Of a DNA stretch of 30,465 bases, positions 20,772 to 29,408 are shown one piece after another. Every line of letters starts with the position of its first letter. The first letter of the stretch is position 1. The notes under the pieces were generated by a model that was not told the origin of the DNA, did not search any database, and saw only the letters and a program-made list of their open reading frames with translations. Source of the stretch: an uncultured Prevotella sp. (GTDB taxonomy: Bacteria; Bacteroidota; Bacteroidia; Bacteroidales; Bacteroidaceae); contig CAKQPF010000044.1 of assembly GCA_934256705.1 (NCBI GenBank), forward strand, positions 1 to 30,465. The letters are read 5' to 3'. A program made the translations under genes and the position numbers.

Positions 20772-23243
20772 TCAATCCTGGAAATAGATTCTCTTCACGC
20801 GGTTGCTGATGCCTGTCAGCACTTCGTAAGGGATAGTGTCGAGAATATCCGATAGAACAGTGACAGGAAGGTCGTCGCCGAATATCTCTACTGTGTCGCC
20901 TTCCTTGCATGGAATGTCGGTAACATCTATCATGCAGACGTCCATACAGATGTTTCCTACATACTCCGCCTTCTGTCCATTCACCAGACAATAGCAGTGA
21001 CGATTGCCCAAATGACGATTGAGACCATCGGCATAACCGATAGGAATGGCGGCTATCACGCTGTCGCGGTCGAGAATAGTGCGGCGACTGTAGCCTATAG
21101 AATCGCCTTTTGGCACGTTGCGGAGCTGTAATATCGTGGTCTTCAGCGTGCTGACATTATGCAAGACTTCGTTGTTGCGAGGGTTTATGCCGTAGAGACC
21201 AAGTCCGAGGCGGCACATATCCATCTGTCTGCCAGGGAAATGCTCTATTCCTGCTGAGTTGCAGATATGACGTAGTATGTGGTGAGGGAAGGCACTCTGC
21301 AGAGCATCCGCCCCTTTGGTGTAGAGGTCAAACTGCTTTGCTGAGAAATCATCAAAGTCATCGCAGTCTGAACCCACGAAATGAGAGAATACGGAACGTG
21401 GAATCAATGCGCTCTGATTCTTCAGATAGTCTATCAGTCGCGGCATATCATCTACGGGATGGAAGCCGAGACGGTGCATTCCGGTGTCGAGCTTGATATG
21501 CACAGGCCATGCTGTAATGCCCTCCTTGCGTGCAGCATGACGCAATGCATCGAGCAGGCGGAAAGAATATACCTCCGGTTCGAGGTCGTAATCGAACATC
21601 GTCTTGAATGCGGTCATCTCCGGATTCATGATCATAATGTTGGCGGTGATGCCGGCCTTACGAAGCGCTACGCCCTCATCAGCCACAGCCACAGCAAGAT
21701 AATCCACGCGATGATCCTGTAATGTCTTGGCTATCTCTACCGCTCCAGCGCCGTATCCGTCGGCTTTTATCATGCAGACGAGCTTTGTTTCCGGTTTCAT
21801 GAATGAGCGATAGTAGTTGAGATTTTCCACCATTGCATTGAGATTGATTTCCAATGTCGTCTCATGTACCTTCTCTACGAGGCTGTCAGTGATGCTGTCA
21901 AAGCCGAAACAGCGTGCTCCCTTTATCAATATCACCTCATCATGTAGTGTGTCAAAGACTGGACTATCCATGAAAGTATCGGTGTCAGCGAAGAAATACT
22001 TCTCCTCTATCTCTATCACATCAGCGCAAGAGGACAATGCCGGACCAATGCCGATGAATTTCTCTACACCACGACTCACGGCAAGTTGGGACACTTCCCT
22101 GTAAAGGTCAGTGCTATCAATGCCTGATTGCTGGATATCACTGAGGATAATGGTGCGTCGGCGTCCCTTATGGTCAGGGCGGCGATGCATGAAGTCGAGG
22201 GCAATATCGAGGGAAGCAAGGTCTGAATTGTAAGAATCATTGATGAGTGTGCATCCCCTTCTTCCTTCCTTTACTTCGAGACGCATAGCCACAGGCTCAA
22301 GTTTTGCCATGCGTTCAGCAAGCTGTTGCACAGTGATACCAAACAATAGTGACACTACAGCGCAGGTGATACTGTTCTCTATCGAAGCTTCGCTGATGAA
22401 AGGAATGGTATATGAGCCTTCTGTCTCACCTTTATATATATAATGTATGCGTGTAGAGTCATTGCCTTTCTCTATCTTAGATACAAAGAAAGGTGCAGAA
22501 GAGTCGGTCAAAGACCATCCGAGTTTCTCGCCTTTGAAGTCGCATTTATGCAATACACGGAACACTACGTCATTGTCTATCGGATAGATGAGCGTCTTAC
22601 AGTTGGTGAAAAGCAGGAATTTCTCACGACATTTCTCCTCAAGAGAATGGAAATTCTCCTGATGTGCCTGCCCGAGAGTGGTGAAAACGCCTACGGTAGG
22701 CTGTATGATGTCAGCGAGTTTCTGCATCTCATCCGTCTGACTTATGCCAGCTTCGATAATACCTAAATCACTTCCCTCATGGAGTTTCCAGACGGATAGC
22801 GGAACGCCAATCTGGGAATTGTAGGAACGTGGCGAGCGTGTGACGTGCATGGAAGGCATGAGCAGTTGGTAAAGCCATTCCTTTACCACGGTCTTTCCAT
22901 TGCTGCCGGTGATACCTATGACCGGAATGTCAAACTCATCTCTATGTCTTTCCGCCAGTCTTTGCAGGGCAGCGAGGGTGGAAGGGACAACGAGGAAATT
23001 GGCATCAGAATAATCACTTATGCCATCTGTCGTCTCAACAACGAAGTTTCTCACGCCTCTTCGGTAGAGATCATCTATATAGTTATGGCCATCATTACGC
23101 TCTGAACGGAGGGCGAAGAAAAGGGTCTCTTCAGGAAAAGATAAAGAACGGCTATCAGTAAGCAGGAAAGCTATGTTGCTTTCCTTTGTTCCATAGCGGC
23201 GCGCTCCTAAAAGCGTGGTGATTTTTTCTATGCTGTAAGTCAT
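20772..23243 (-). CDS. murF-alr: Fused MurF ligase / alanine racemase
   Basis: The 823-residue bifunctional protein is characteristic of Bacteroidota. Residues 1-460 are MurF, which adds D-Ala-D-Ala to UDP-MurNAc-tripeptide; the ATP loop TGSNGKT is at 112-118, and IIEAGISQTDEM at 162 and LINDSYNSDLAS at 333 are Mur-ligase motifs. Residues 465-823 are a PLP-dependent alanine racemase that supplies D-Ala; the PLP lysine is Lys493 in CMIKADGYGAGA, with CRLGLGLYGINPR and SIGYSRRTIL further on. Having both in one chain couples D-Ala production to its use. Length and order are normal for the fusion. A 9-bp hairpin (23270-23300) separates it from the upstream GH2 gene. Confidence 0.96.
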   Translation of the reverse strand: MTYSIEKITTLLGARRYGTKESNIAFLLTDSRSLSFPEETLFFALRSERNDGHNYIDDLYRRGVRNFVVETTDGISDYSDANFLVVPSTLAALQRLAERHRDEFDIPVIGITGSNGKTVVKEWLYQLLMPSMHVTRSPRSYNSQIGVPLSVWKLHEGSDLGIIEAGISQTDEMQKLADIIQPTVGVFTTLGQAHQENFHSLEEKCREKFLLFTNCKTLIYPIDNDVVFRVLHKCDFKGEKLGWSLTDSSAPFFVSKIEKGNDSTRIHYIYKGETEGSYTIPFISEASIENSITCAVVSLLFGITVQQLAERMAKLEPVAMRLEVKEGRRGCTLINDSYNSDLASLDIALDFMHRRPDHKGRRRTIILSDIQQSGIDSTDLYREVSQLAVSRGVEKFIGIGPALSSCADVIEIEEKYFFADTDTFMDSPVFDTLHDEVILIKGARCFGFDSITDSLVEKVHETTLEINLNAMVENLNYYRSFMKPETKLVCMIKADGYGAGAVEIAKTLQDHRVDYLAVAVADEGVALRKAGITANIMIMNPEMTAFKTMFDYDLEPEVYSFRLLDALRHAARKEGITAWPVHIKLDTGMHRLGFHPVDDMPRLIDYLKNQSALIPRSVFSHFVGSDCDDFDDFSAKQFDLYTKGADALQSAFPHHILRHICNSAGIEHFPGRQMDMCRLGLGLYGINPRNNEVLHNVSTLKTTILQLRNVPKGDSIGYSRRTILDRDSVIAAIPIGYADGLNRHLGNRHCYCLVNGQKAEYVGNICMDVCMIDVTDIPCKEGDTVEIFGDDLPVTVLSDILDTIPYEVLTGISNRVKRIYFQD

Positions 23244-23269
23244 GATTTATGGTGTGATAATTATATTAT

Positions 23270-23300
23270 AGGTACTCTCCGACAGCGTCATAGAGTACCT
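23270..23300. terminator. Hairpin between the GH2 gene and murF-alr
   Basis: AGGTACTCT (23270-23278) pairs perfectly with AGAGTACCT (23292-23300) around a 13-base loop. In the leftward direction it follows the GH2 stop at 23309 and is followed by an A/T-rich run, so a terminator is likely. Confidence 0.6.
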
Positions 23301-23308
23301 TTAAGAGT

Positions 23309-25729
23309 TTATTTCGTTGCAAGTTTCAGCTTTGCAGCCTTCAGACCTGGTGCCGAGATATTGACGATAACAGGTGATGAGGCTACACCAGAGCGGAGTA
23401 TAGCGAGGCAAGAACCATTGAATAGCGACTGATGGTCAGTGACATTAAGCTCGTCAGAGTTGATGTTACCATTGCTCATAGCCACGAGTTGGGCATCTCC
23501 CACTACATTTACCTTCACCTCAGCCACTGCATTAGGCACCCTTCTGCCTTTGCTATCCACAGCTATGATGCGGATATGCTGCAGATCCATGCCGTCTGCT
23601 TTCCAGTCGGAATTGTCGATTGCCGCCTTGAGAGCCACGGCTTTACCTACAGTAACGATCTTATGACGCGCTACTACCTTGCCGTTTGTGCGTGCAATAG
23701 CTTCGCAATTACCATCCTGATAGACGACGTTCTCCCAGCGTATCTGGTTGCGCATCTTAGGATTAGCCTTGTCATTTTTCTTTATACCGTAGCTTTTGCC
23801 GTTTACCAGCAGTTCCACTTCATCGGCATTGGTGTAAGTGGTGAGTGAAAGTTTGGTGCCAGGAGTGCGATTCCAGTGGTCACTCTGTCCGTCATTGCCA
23901 GTCTGTACGCCGTTCCACATCACGTTTCCTTTGGATTCTGTCACAGCGATATGCACTACAGGTTCCTCTGGTTTGAAGAAAGAACGCATATAATAAGCCT
24001 TCGGTTTTGGCTCCAGAGCAATGTCAAAGACACCTTGTGCCCAACCTTTAGCCGGCCATCCCTGGCTTTCGCCGAGATAATCTATTGCTCCCCAGTAAGC
24101 GAGACCGATGACTTTGTCGAGCTCCATGCCAAAGAAATTCTCGCCCATAGCGGATATTGACGCCTCACTCTGATAGAAATTCATCCAAGGGAAGCGTTTG
24201 CCATCGCCTGGGAAGTACATATAACGATAGTTATAAGCCTGTATATCCGTCACTTTCGCAAGGTCGCAAGGCAGAGAATCCGTCTCCCAGTTGCGGTATC
24301 GTGGGTGCATTGCCACGGTAACCTTTCGTGTGGAGTCATATCTCTGTATGAGAGTCTTCATCAGTCGGTACTGAGTCACGCCCCAATCATTGAATGGAGT
24401 GTCATTGTAAGACTGCAGTTCGTTGCCCATAGACCATAGTACAACGCAAGGATGGTTGCGGTCGCGCTTGATAAACTCAGCTACATGATTCATCCAAAGG
24501 TTTGCAAAATGTGCGCGTCCACCGCCTACATACTGGTCATTCCATTTGTCGTATAGCTCATCCACCACGAGTATGCCGTTTTCATCGCATAGGTCGAGGA
24601 ATGACTCAGAGTATGGATTGTGTGAAGTACGGATGTGATTTATGCCGTAATCCTTCATCAGTTTGATGCGCTTCTCCATCGCCTTAGGGTAAGCGGCTGC
24701 GCCGAGAGCGCCGAGAGTATGATGGTTTGCGTAGCCTTTCAGCAGCACTTTCTTGCCATTCAGCATGAGACCCTTGCCCGGAACGAGGCTTACCTCTCGG
24801 ATTCCGAATCGCTTTGTCACCTCATCGCTCACCGTTCCATCCTCACGAAGGAGCTTGACAGTGGCGGTGTAGAGGTCAGGATGCTCGCAATCCCAAAGCT
24901 TCGCATTAGCAATCTCTATGGCAGGAATGCTGAATTCCTGTCCGTAACGGTAGCTTCGGTTGCGTTTCATGTCGTATTTCCTGTCGCTCACCACAGTTCC
25001 GTCAGGTGAAGTGACGATGACCTGCATGGCAATCTTGGGCTGCTTGGTGTTGCATTGCACGTCAGCCGTGATATCCACATACTTATTTTCCCTCGTGGAA
25101 ATGCAGAGAGGATGGCGATTGAAGTAAAGTTTGCTGTCAGTATAGACAATATTTACATCGCGGAAGAGACCGCCACCAGTGTACCAACGCGAGTTTTTAG
25201 AGTCGGCAGTATTGGCATACAAGGCGATGGTATTCTCCTCGCCATAGCGCAAAGCCTTGGTGATGTCAATCTCAAAACCTACGTATCCATAGTCGGTGCC
25301 GCCTATTCTCTTGCCGTTGAGATAGACATCTCCGAGATACATGATGCCCTGGAAGTCGATGAGGCAGCGTTTTCCTTTGTCTTCACTGGCAGGAGTGAAT
25401 GTCCTGACATACCATCCGCAGCCCATTTCCTTGAATCCACGGGCAGAAAGGCGGCTCTTGATGTTTGCTCCAGCGTCGCTGTTGTCAGCTCTTTCGCTTG
25501 CGTCTGGTGCCACCCAAGGCTGCTCTATCTGGAAATCATGAGGCACATTGACCAGTTTCCAGCCGTCAGCCTTAGCTTTATCTACAGTGATGGACGGCGT
25601 GGCATCTCCCGGATGGAAGTACCATCCCCTGTTGATGTTTGTCACTTTCCTTGCTGACTGCGCCTGGACAGCGGCAGGAAGGAGGAGTGATACGATAACA
25701 GTAGTTATGGTAAATAGTAGTTTGTTCAT
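23309..25729 (-). CDS. Secreted glycoside hydrolase family 2 enzyme (beta-galactosidase-like)
   Basis: The 806-residue enzyme has a signal peptide (about 1-23, ending AAVQAQ) and the GH2 order: sugar-binding jelly roll (about 30-200), Ig-like domain (about 205-315) and TIM barrel from about 320. NGKKVLLKGYANHH and YGINHIRTSHNPYSE are barrel hallmarks. The acid/base is Glu437 in WSMGNELQ and the nucleophile probably Glu522 in FYQSEAS. C-terminal beta domains (DUF4982-like, then Ig-like) follow from about 590. It should remove beta-linked galactose or a related sugar from oligosaccharides in the periplasm; GH2 also includes beta-glucuronidases and mannosidases. It follows the GH105 gene by 48 bases, so a role in pectin side-chain trimming is likely. 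Confidence 0.9.
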   Translation of the reverse strand: MNKLLFTITTVIVSLLLPAAVQAQSARKVTNINRGWYFHPGDATPSITVDKAKADGWKLVNVPHDFQIEQPWVAPDASERADNSDAGANIKSRLSARGFKEMGCGWYVRTFTPASEDKGKRCLIDFQGIMYLGDVYLNGKRIGGTDYGYVGFEIDITKALRYGEENTIALYANTADSKNSRWYTGGGLFRDVNIVYTDSKLYFNRHPLCISTRENKYVDITADVQCNTKQPKIAMQVIVTSPDGTVVSDRKYDMKRNRSYRYGQEFSIPAIEIANAKLWDCEHPDLYTATVKLLREDGTVSDEVTKRFGIREVSLVPGKGLMLNGKKVLLKGYANHHTLGALGAAAYPKAMEKRIKLMKDYGINHIRTSHNPYSESFLDLCDENGILVVDELYDKWNDQYVGGGRAHFANLWMNHVAEFIKRDRNHPCVVLWSMGNELQSYNDTPFNDWGVTQYRLMKTLIQRYDSTRKVTVAMHPRYRNWETDSLPCDLAKVTDIQAYNYRYMYFPGDGKRFPWMNFYQSEASISAMGENFFGMELDKVIGLAYWGAIDYLGESQGWPAKGWAQGVFDIALEPKPKAYYMRSFFKPEEPVVHIAVTESKGNVMWNGVQTGNDGQSDHWNRTPGTKLSLTTYTNADEVELLVNGKSYGIKKNDKANPKMRNQIRWENVVYQDGNCEAIARTNGKVVARHKIVTVGKAVALKAAIDNSDWKADGMDLQHIRIIAVDSKGRRVPNAVAEVKVNVVGDAQLVAMSNGNINSDELNVTDHQSLFNGSCLAILRSGVASSPVIVNISAPGLKAAKLKLATK

Positions 25730-25777
25730 TGTTATTATAGTGTTCTTGTGTGAATATGCCGTACTGATGTTTATAGA

Positions 25778-26890
25778 TTAGTCCTTCAATAGTTTGCAAT
25801 ATTCGCTTGCACCGAGAAGAAGACATCCGAGACCATAGTCGTCGAAGTCCGGTTCTCTGTTGTAACCTACAGGCTGACTGGAAGCAGGACGGTCGCCAGA
25901 GCCTTGCACATAGCCTACAAAGCCGTCCTTATGTACGGTAGAAGCCACTGCTTTCCAAGCCTTATGAATGGCAGGCATCACTGCTTTCTTCTTGAGATAA
26001 CCATGGTTTACGCCCCAGCAGAGGCCGTAAAGGAACTGCGCTGTGCCTGAAAGTTCCGGTCCGGCAAAGTCCTGTGAGGTGAGGCTTGCATTCCAGAAAC
26101 CGTCCTCGCGCTGTATTTTCAGCAGGGCATTTGCCATCATCATGTAGTCAGCCTTGAGCTGCTTGTAGTATTTGTCCTTTGGAGAAAGCTGGTTCATGGT
26201 GCGGCAAAGGGCAGTGAACACCCATCCGTTGCCACGGCTCCAGTAGCAGTTCTGACCGTCAGACTCCTTGTAAGGAGCCACGAAGTTGGCGTCTCTCCAC
26301 CACAGTCCCTCTTCGGTGTTGAAGAGTTTGCCGCCACAGGTGTCCCTGCTCCAGGTGTAAGAGCGCATGGCATAGTCGATGTATTTGCGGTCGCCAGTGA
26401 TCTTTGACATCATGGCATAGCCTGGCATAGCCATCTGAATGGCGTCAATCCAAGTCCATCGGCGGTTGTTGCCTGATGCTATCTGGATGTCGAAATTCTG
26501 CTGCATGGTCTTGTATTTCTCTTCACCACCTTCCATGAAGTATCTGGTGCAATAGACCTGTGCGCAGCATTGGTAGTCAGCATCAAAGGTGTTGATATTG
26601 CCTTTGTATGGAGCCCACTTGTGGAAGTTTGCCCATTTGTCGGTATAGTCGAGGAAGCGCTGCTGCGGATCCTGCTCGTAGAGTGCGAGAAGTCCTTCGT
26701 AATATACGGATCTGGTCCACAGATTGCTTGGGCGAACCACCTTGAAGCAGGTAGGAACGGTAGGGTCGCTCCATTTCGCCATAAAGTAATCATTGGCTCT
26801 GTTGGCCACTTCGAGCACTTCACTCTTTGTCTGTGCCATTGACATCATGGAGAACAGGATGCCGGCAATGAGTAGAACTGTTTTCTTCAT
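25778..26890 (-). CDS. Secreted GH105 unsaturated rhamnogalacturonyl/glucuronyl hydrolase
   Basis: The 370-residue protein has a short signal peptide (about 1-19, ending MSMAQ) and an (alpha/alpha)6 barrel of the GH88/GH105 kind. Recognisable stretches are YFMAKWSDP, RSVYYEGLLALYE, the WTWIDAIQMAMPGYAMMSKITGD core, FWSRGNGWVFTAL-like YWSRGNGWV and DGFWNASLTSQDFAGPELSGTAQF. The family hydrates and releases the delta-4,5-unsaturated uronic acid that pectin or rhamnogalacturonan lyases leave at the end of oligosaccharides. It heads a two-gene unit with the GH2 gene. A hairpin lies in the 106-bp gap upstream. No consensus -7 element is certain; TATTTTTTG near 26930 is one base too long. Confidence 0.9.
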   Translation of the reverse strand: MKKTVLLIAGILFSMMSMAQTKSEVLEVANRANDYFMAKWSDPTVPTCFKVVRPSNLWTRSVYYEGLLALYEQDPQQRFLDYTDKWANFHKWAPYKGNINTFDADYQCCAQVYCTRYFMEGGEEKYKTMQQNFDIQIASGNNRRWTWIDAIQMAMPGYAMMSKITGDRKYIDYAMRSYTWSRDTCGGKLFNTEEGLWWRDANFVAPYKESDGQNCYWSRGNGWVFTALCRTMNQLSPKDKYYKQLKADYMMMANALLKIQREDGFWNASLTSQDFAGPELSGTAQFLYGLCWGVNHGYLKKKAVMPAIHKAWKAVASTVHKDGFVGYVQGSGDRPASSQPVGYNREPDFDDYGLGCLLLGASEYCKLLKD

Positions 26891-26940
26891 AATTATAGTC
26901 AGTAGTTTAGTAGTTTGTCAAAAAATATCAGAAAGGCATG

Positions 26941-26980
26941 GAGTCAAGACATTCTGTTTCGATGAAGAAAATCTTGACTC
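26941..26980. terminator. Hairpin between the radical SAM gene and GH105
   Basis: GAGTCAAGA (26941-26949) pairs with TCTTGACTC (26972-26980), with an inner TTCT/AGAA stem. It lies 17 bases past the radical SAM stop, leftward, and 51 bases before the GH105 start. It could be a terminator of the former or an attenuator or operator for the latter. Confidence 0.5.
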
Positions 26981-26996
26981 GCCCTTATATCGTGCA

Positions 26997-27776
26997 TCAA
27001 TAACTTGCAGAGCAAGCAAATCCCGCCTTTTCCACTCTCGCCTTTATGCCGTCGAGCACTTCGTGGGAAGCCTTCCTGAGGTCCTGGTCTGGCGTTTCGC
27101 GGTCGATGGTGTAGATCATCACCATGCCAGGCTTTATCTCCTTTACCGCTTCGAGCCATGGGTTCACATAGTCATCGCCAGTGTTGTCCACTGTCTTTCC
27201 TTCCATTTCTCCACCCATAAACATGGTCTGGATGATGCAATGACCGTGGAACAGCTTCATGTTGTCTATCACTTTGCGCACATCATAGGACGGACTTACC
27301 GGGCGGTCAACCGTGGCAATGTATTCCGGATTGACGGTGTCGAGCTTCAGGATGTTGTTGTCCACAAGCATCAGAGCCTCCCTTACGTCCTCATGACCTA
27401 TCATAGTGGCATTGCTGAGCACAGAGACCTTGGCGTCAGGGAAATATGAATCGCGTATCCGGATGGTGTCCTTGATGATGTTGAGGAAGTCCGGATGTGC
27501 TGTAGGCTCGCCGTTTCCTGCAAATGTGAGTACGTCGGGAGCCGTGCCCAGTTCCTTCATCTCCTTGAGTTTGGCCTCCAGAGCCTGTGCCACGACCTCG
27601 CGGGCAGGGCGCTTTGTCTTTGGGATGAAGTCTTTATTGAATCCGCATTCGCAGTAGATGCAGTCGAAAGTGCAGGTCTTGCCGTCGCCCGGCTGCAGGT
27701 TGATGCCTAATGAAATGCCGAGTCGGCGACTGTGTATAGGGCCGAAAATCGGAGAAGGGTATATGATTGTGCTCAT
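26997..27776 (-). CDS. Radical SAM protein (COG0731-like)
   Basis: The 259-residue protein binds a 4Fe-4S cluster through Cys35, Cys39 and Cys42 (CTFDCIYC). The start PSPIFGPIHSRRLGISLGINL is shared with a widespread group of short radical SAM proteins related to the TYW1/wyosine-type fold. The glycine-rich LTFAGNGEPTAHPDF is the SAM-binding motif, and SVLSNATM continues the barrel. Substrate is unknown; a RNA- or peptide-modifying role is possible but cannot be read here. A consensus promoter (TTTG at 27834-27831, TAATTTTG at 27810-27803, 20-base spacer) precedes it, so it is transcribed on its own. Confidence 0.85.
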   Translation of the reverse strand: MSTIIYPSPIFGPIHSRRLGISLGINLQPGDGKTCTFDCIYCECGFNKDFIPKTKRPAREVVAQALEAKLKEMKELGTAPDVLTFAGNGEPTAHPDFLNIIKDTIRIRDSYFPDAKVSVLSNATMIGHEDVREALMLVDNNILKLDTVNPEYIATVDRPVSPSYDVRKVIDNMKLFHGHCIIQTMFMGGEMEGKTVDNTGDDYVNPWLEAVKEIKPGMVMIYTIDRETPDQDLRKASHEVLDGIKARVEKAGFACSASY

Positions 27777-27802
27777 TGTATTCAGTCTTTGTTTTTGCTA
27801 TG

Positions 27803-27834
27803 CAAAATTACAAACTTTTTTCTTTATTGCCAAA
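27803..27834 (-). promoter_or_regulatory. Promoter for the radical SAM gene
   Basis: The minus strand shows TTTG at 27834-27831 and TAATTTTG at 27810-27803 with 20 bases between. The ATG is 27 bases downstream at 27776. Confidence 0.75.
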
Positions 27835-27848
27835 ATATTAGGCGATAA

Positions 27849-28451
27849 TTATAGGAACTCCACATCTTCCAGCCTGTTCATGGGCACGAGAATGGATTTG
27901 AAGCCGAGCGAGTTGCCCATTTCTATGTTTTCCCTTGTGTCATCGAGGTAGATGGTTTCCTCAGGTATAAGTCCTGTCTCGCTGATAACAGCATGGAAGA
28001 TGCGAGGGTCGGGCTTGGCAAGTTGCATCTCATGTGAGAGAAACAGTCTGTCGAAGCATTGGTCGAGGGAGAATCCATTCTGTTCCACTTCCTTTACGGC
28101 GTGCTTCCATGCCTTGTCATAGATATTGCTTAGGAGATAGATGTTATACTTCTGCTTTAGCCTGGCAAGCATCTGAAGGCGTGAAGCCGGAATGTCAGCG
28201 AGCACAGCGTCCATTGACCACAGCATTTCCTCGTCCGTGATACCGGGACGGCATGACGGGCGCAGCTCGCGGCAGAAATCCTCTTCGCTCTTCAGTCCGT
28301 TTAGGTAAGCCACCATAGGCTCTGCTATTGCAGGCACGGCGAGGCATCCCATGAAGTCGGGGAGTCCTACCTGGTTGAGTGCTTTTGTATCTCGCTCTAT
28401 GTCAAGATTGAGTATAACTCCTGCGAGGTCGAAGATGATGTTTCTTATCAT
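27849..28451 (-). CDS. HAD-IA hydrolase of the YihX (alpha-D-glucose-1-phosphatase) type
   Basis: The 200-residue protein has motif I IIFDLAGVILNLD (nucleophile Asp8), motif II YLLSNIYD, Lys of motif III in LAKPDPRIFHAV and motif IV IYLDDTRENIEMG. The second Asp of the usual DxD is Ala10 here; in YihX-like proteins this site is often Gly, so loss of the acid/base Asp is typical of the group rather than decay. Sugar-phosphate dephosphorylation is likely, substrate unknown. A -7 element (TACTTTTG at 28512-28505) lies about 55 bases upstream, divergent from the promoter of the next gene. Confidence 0.82.
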   Translation of the reverse strand: MIRNIIFDLAGVILNLDIERDTKALNQVGLPDFMGCLAVPAIAEPMVAYLNGLKSEEDFCRELRPSCRPGITDEEMLWSMDAVLADIPASRLQMLARLKQKYNIYLLSNIYDKAWKHAVKEVEQNGFSLDQCFDRLFLSHEMQLAKPDPRIFHAVISETGLIPEETIYLDDTRENIEMGNSLGFKSILVPMNRLEDVEFL

Positions 28452-28504
28452 TGAGGTTATTGTTTATTTATGTAAGTGGTAATGACACTTTAGGATATTT
28501 TCAT

Positions 28505-28512
28505 GCAAAAGT
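28505..28512 (-). promoter_or_regulatory. -7 element for the YihX-like gene
   Basis: The minus strand reads TACTTTTG, matching TANNTTTG, 54 bases before the ATG at 28451. It is back to back with the rightward promoter at 28533-28564. Confidence 0.55.
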
Positions 28513-28532
28513 AATAAAAAAAACTGTATTCC

Positions 28533-28564
28533 TTTCATTATTAAACAAAAACATTGTACCTTTG
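28533..28564 (+). promoter_or_regulatory. Promoter for the 28595-29248 gene
   Basis: TTTC at 28533-28536 and TACCTTTG at 28557-28564 are 20 bases apart; the ATG at 28595 is 31 bases downstream. Confidence 0.7.
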
Positions 28565-28594
28565 TATGCACAAACGAAAAAACATCTACTAATT

Positions 28595-29248
28595 ATGAGA
28601 CGACTTTATTCCTTGATACTTTTTATCCTTGCCCAAGTGATGATGATGGCGCAGACTCCAAGCGGAAGAAGTGCGCAGGTGACATTGTTTGCTGACTTCA
28701 AGCCTGTTACGGTGGTGCTCAACAATGGCAAAGTGAATAATATCCGCTTTGGCAATGTGTTTATGAAAAACAGTACTCTGGTCTATAAGCAGACGGAGAA
28801 AAGCGCTGTGATGGAGGCGAACATGGATGTGGTGAAGCGGATAACCATCGACAAGCGTACATTCATCAATGTCGATCGCCAGTTGGCTGAGGTCGTTGCC
28901 ACTGTGGGTGAAAACAATGTGGTGCGTGTGCGCACCATTGACGTGGAGACGATGAAGGCAGAGATGATGAATGAGAGTAATTATACCAATTTCGATATGG
29001 GGGAGGTGTTTAGTTTCACAAAGAGTGATGTCTTTGACAAGGAGGAACCATATCCATTGATGGATAAATACTATCTTATCATTGATGGCAAGAAGATTCT
29101 CGCTCATGAGCGAAGTGTCAGAAATATGTTGAGCCGCAAGCGCCTTGATGATTACGATGCTATGATTCGCAGTAATTTCAACTGGGGCAGAGTGGGTGAC
29201 CTTGAACGTTTGCTTCGCTTCTTGACTGCCGGGGATTCTAAGAAGTGA
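28595..29248 (+). CDS. Exported protein of unknown function (217 residues)
   Basis: From ATG 28595 the protein begins MRRLYSLILFILAQVMMMAQ, a signal peptide cut near residue 20. I do not recognise a family. The mature part is beta-rich with VTVVLNNGKVNNIRFGN and AVMEANMDVVKRITIDKRTF, and ends with a basic helical stretch (VRNMLSRKRLDDYDAMIRS). There is no lipobox and no catalytic motif. A longer frame opening at 28451 crosses the promoter at 28533-28564 and is rejected. The gene is monocistronic and converges on the pseudogene at 29409. Confidence 0.8.
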   Translation: MRRLYSLILFILAQVMMMAQTPSGRSAQVTLFADFKPVTVVLNNGKVNNIRFGNVFMKNSTLVYKQTEKSAVMEANMDVVKRITIDKRTFINVDRQLAEVVATVGENNVVRVRTIDVETMKAEMMNESNYTNFDMGEVFSFTKSDVFDKEEPYPLMDKYYLIIDGKKILAHERSVRNMLSRKRLDDYDAMIRSNFNWGRVGDLERLLRFLTAGDSKK

Positions 29249-29347
29249 TTGTTTTGTGGTTTAGTTGTTTAGTGGTTTAGTTGTTTGATCATTTGATCAT
29301 TTGATCATTTAATCATTTAATCAAACCACTAAACCACTAAACTATAA
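29249..29347. terminator. Octamer-repeat hairpin between convergent genes
   Basis: The left side is built of 8-base units (GTGGTTTA, GTTGTTTA, GTGGTTTA) followed by five units of the GATCATTT/AATCATTT type. The right side, TCAAACCACTAAACCACTAA, is the complement of the GTTTAGTGGTTTAG block. The region thus folds on itself and sits directly after the stop at 29248. The first 19 bases also occur at 11781-11799. Confidence 0.7.
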
Positions 29348-29408
29348 AACAGCCGGTTCTTAACGTTCGTTGATACATTTCGCCGTCACTTAGGTTGATA
29401 CTCTACCT

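Noticed and set aside
27849..28451. Treating the YihX-like HAD protein as inactive because motif I reads DLAG
   Set aside because: Loss of the second Asp is common in this subfamily, where Gly is frequent, and all other motifs are intact.
28589..29107. 172-codon antisense ORF under the exported protein
   Set aside because: It is very rich in histidine and has no promoter or domain, while the plus-strand gene has a signal peptide and a consensus promoter.
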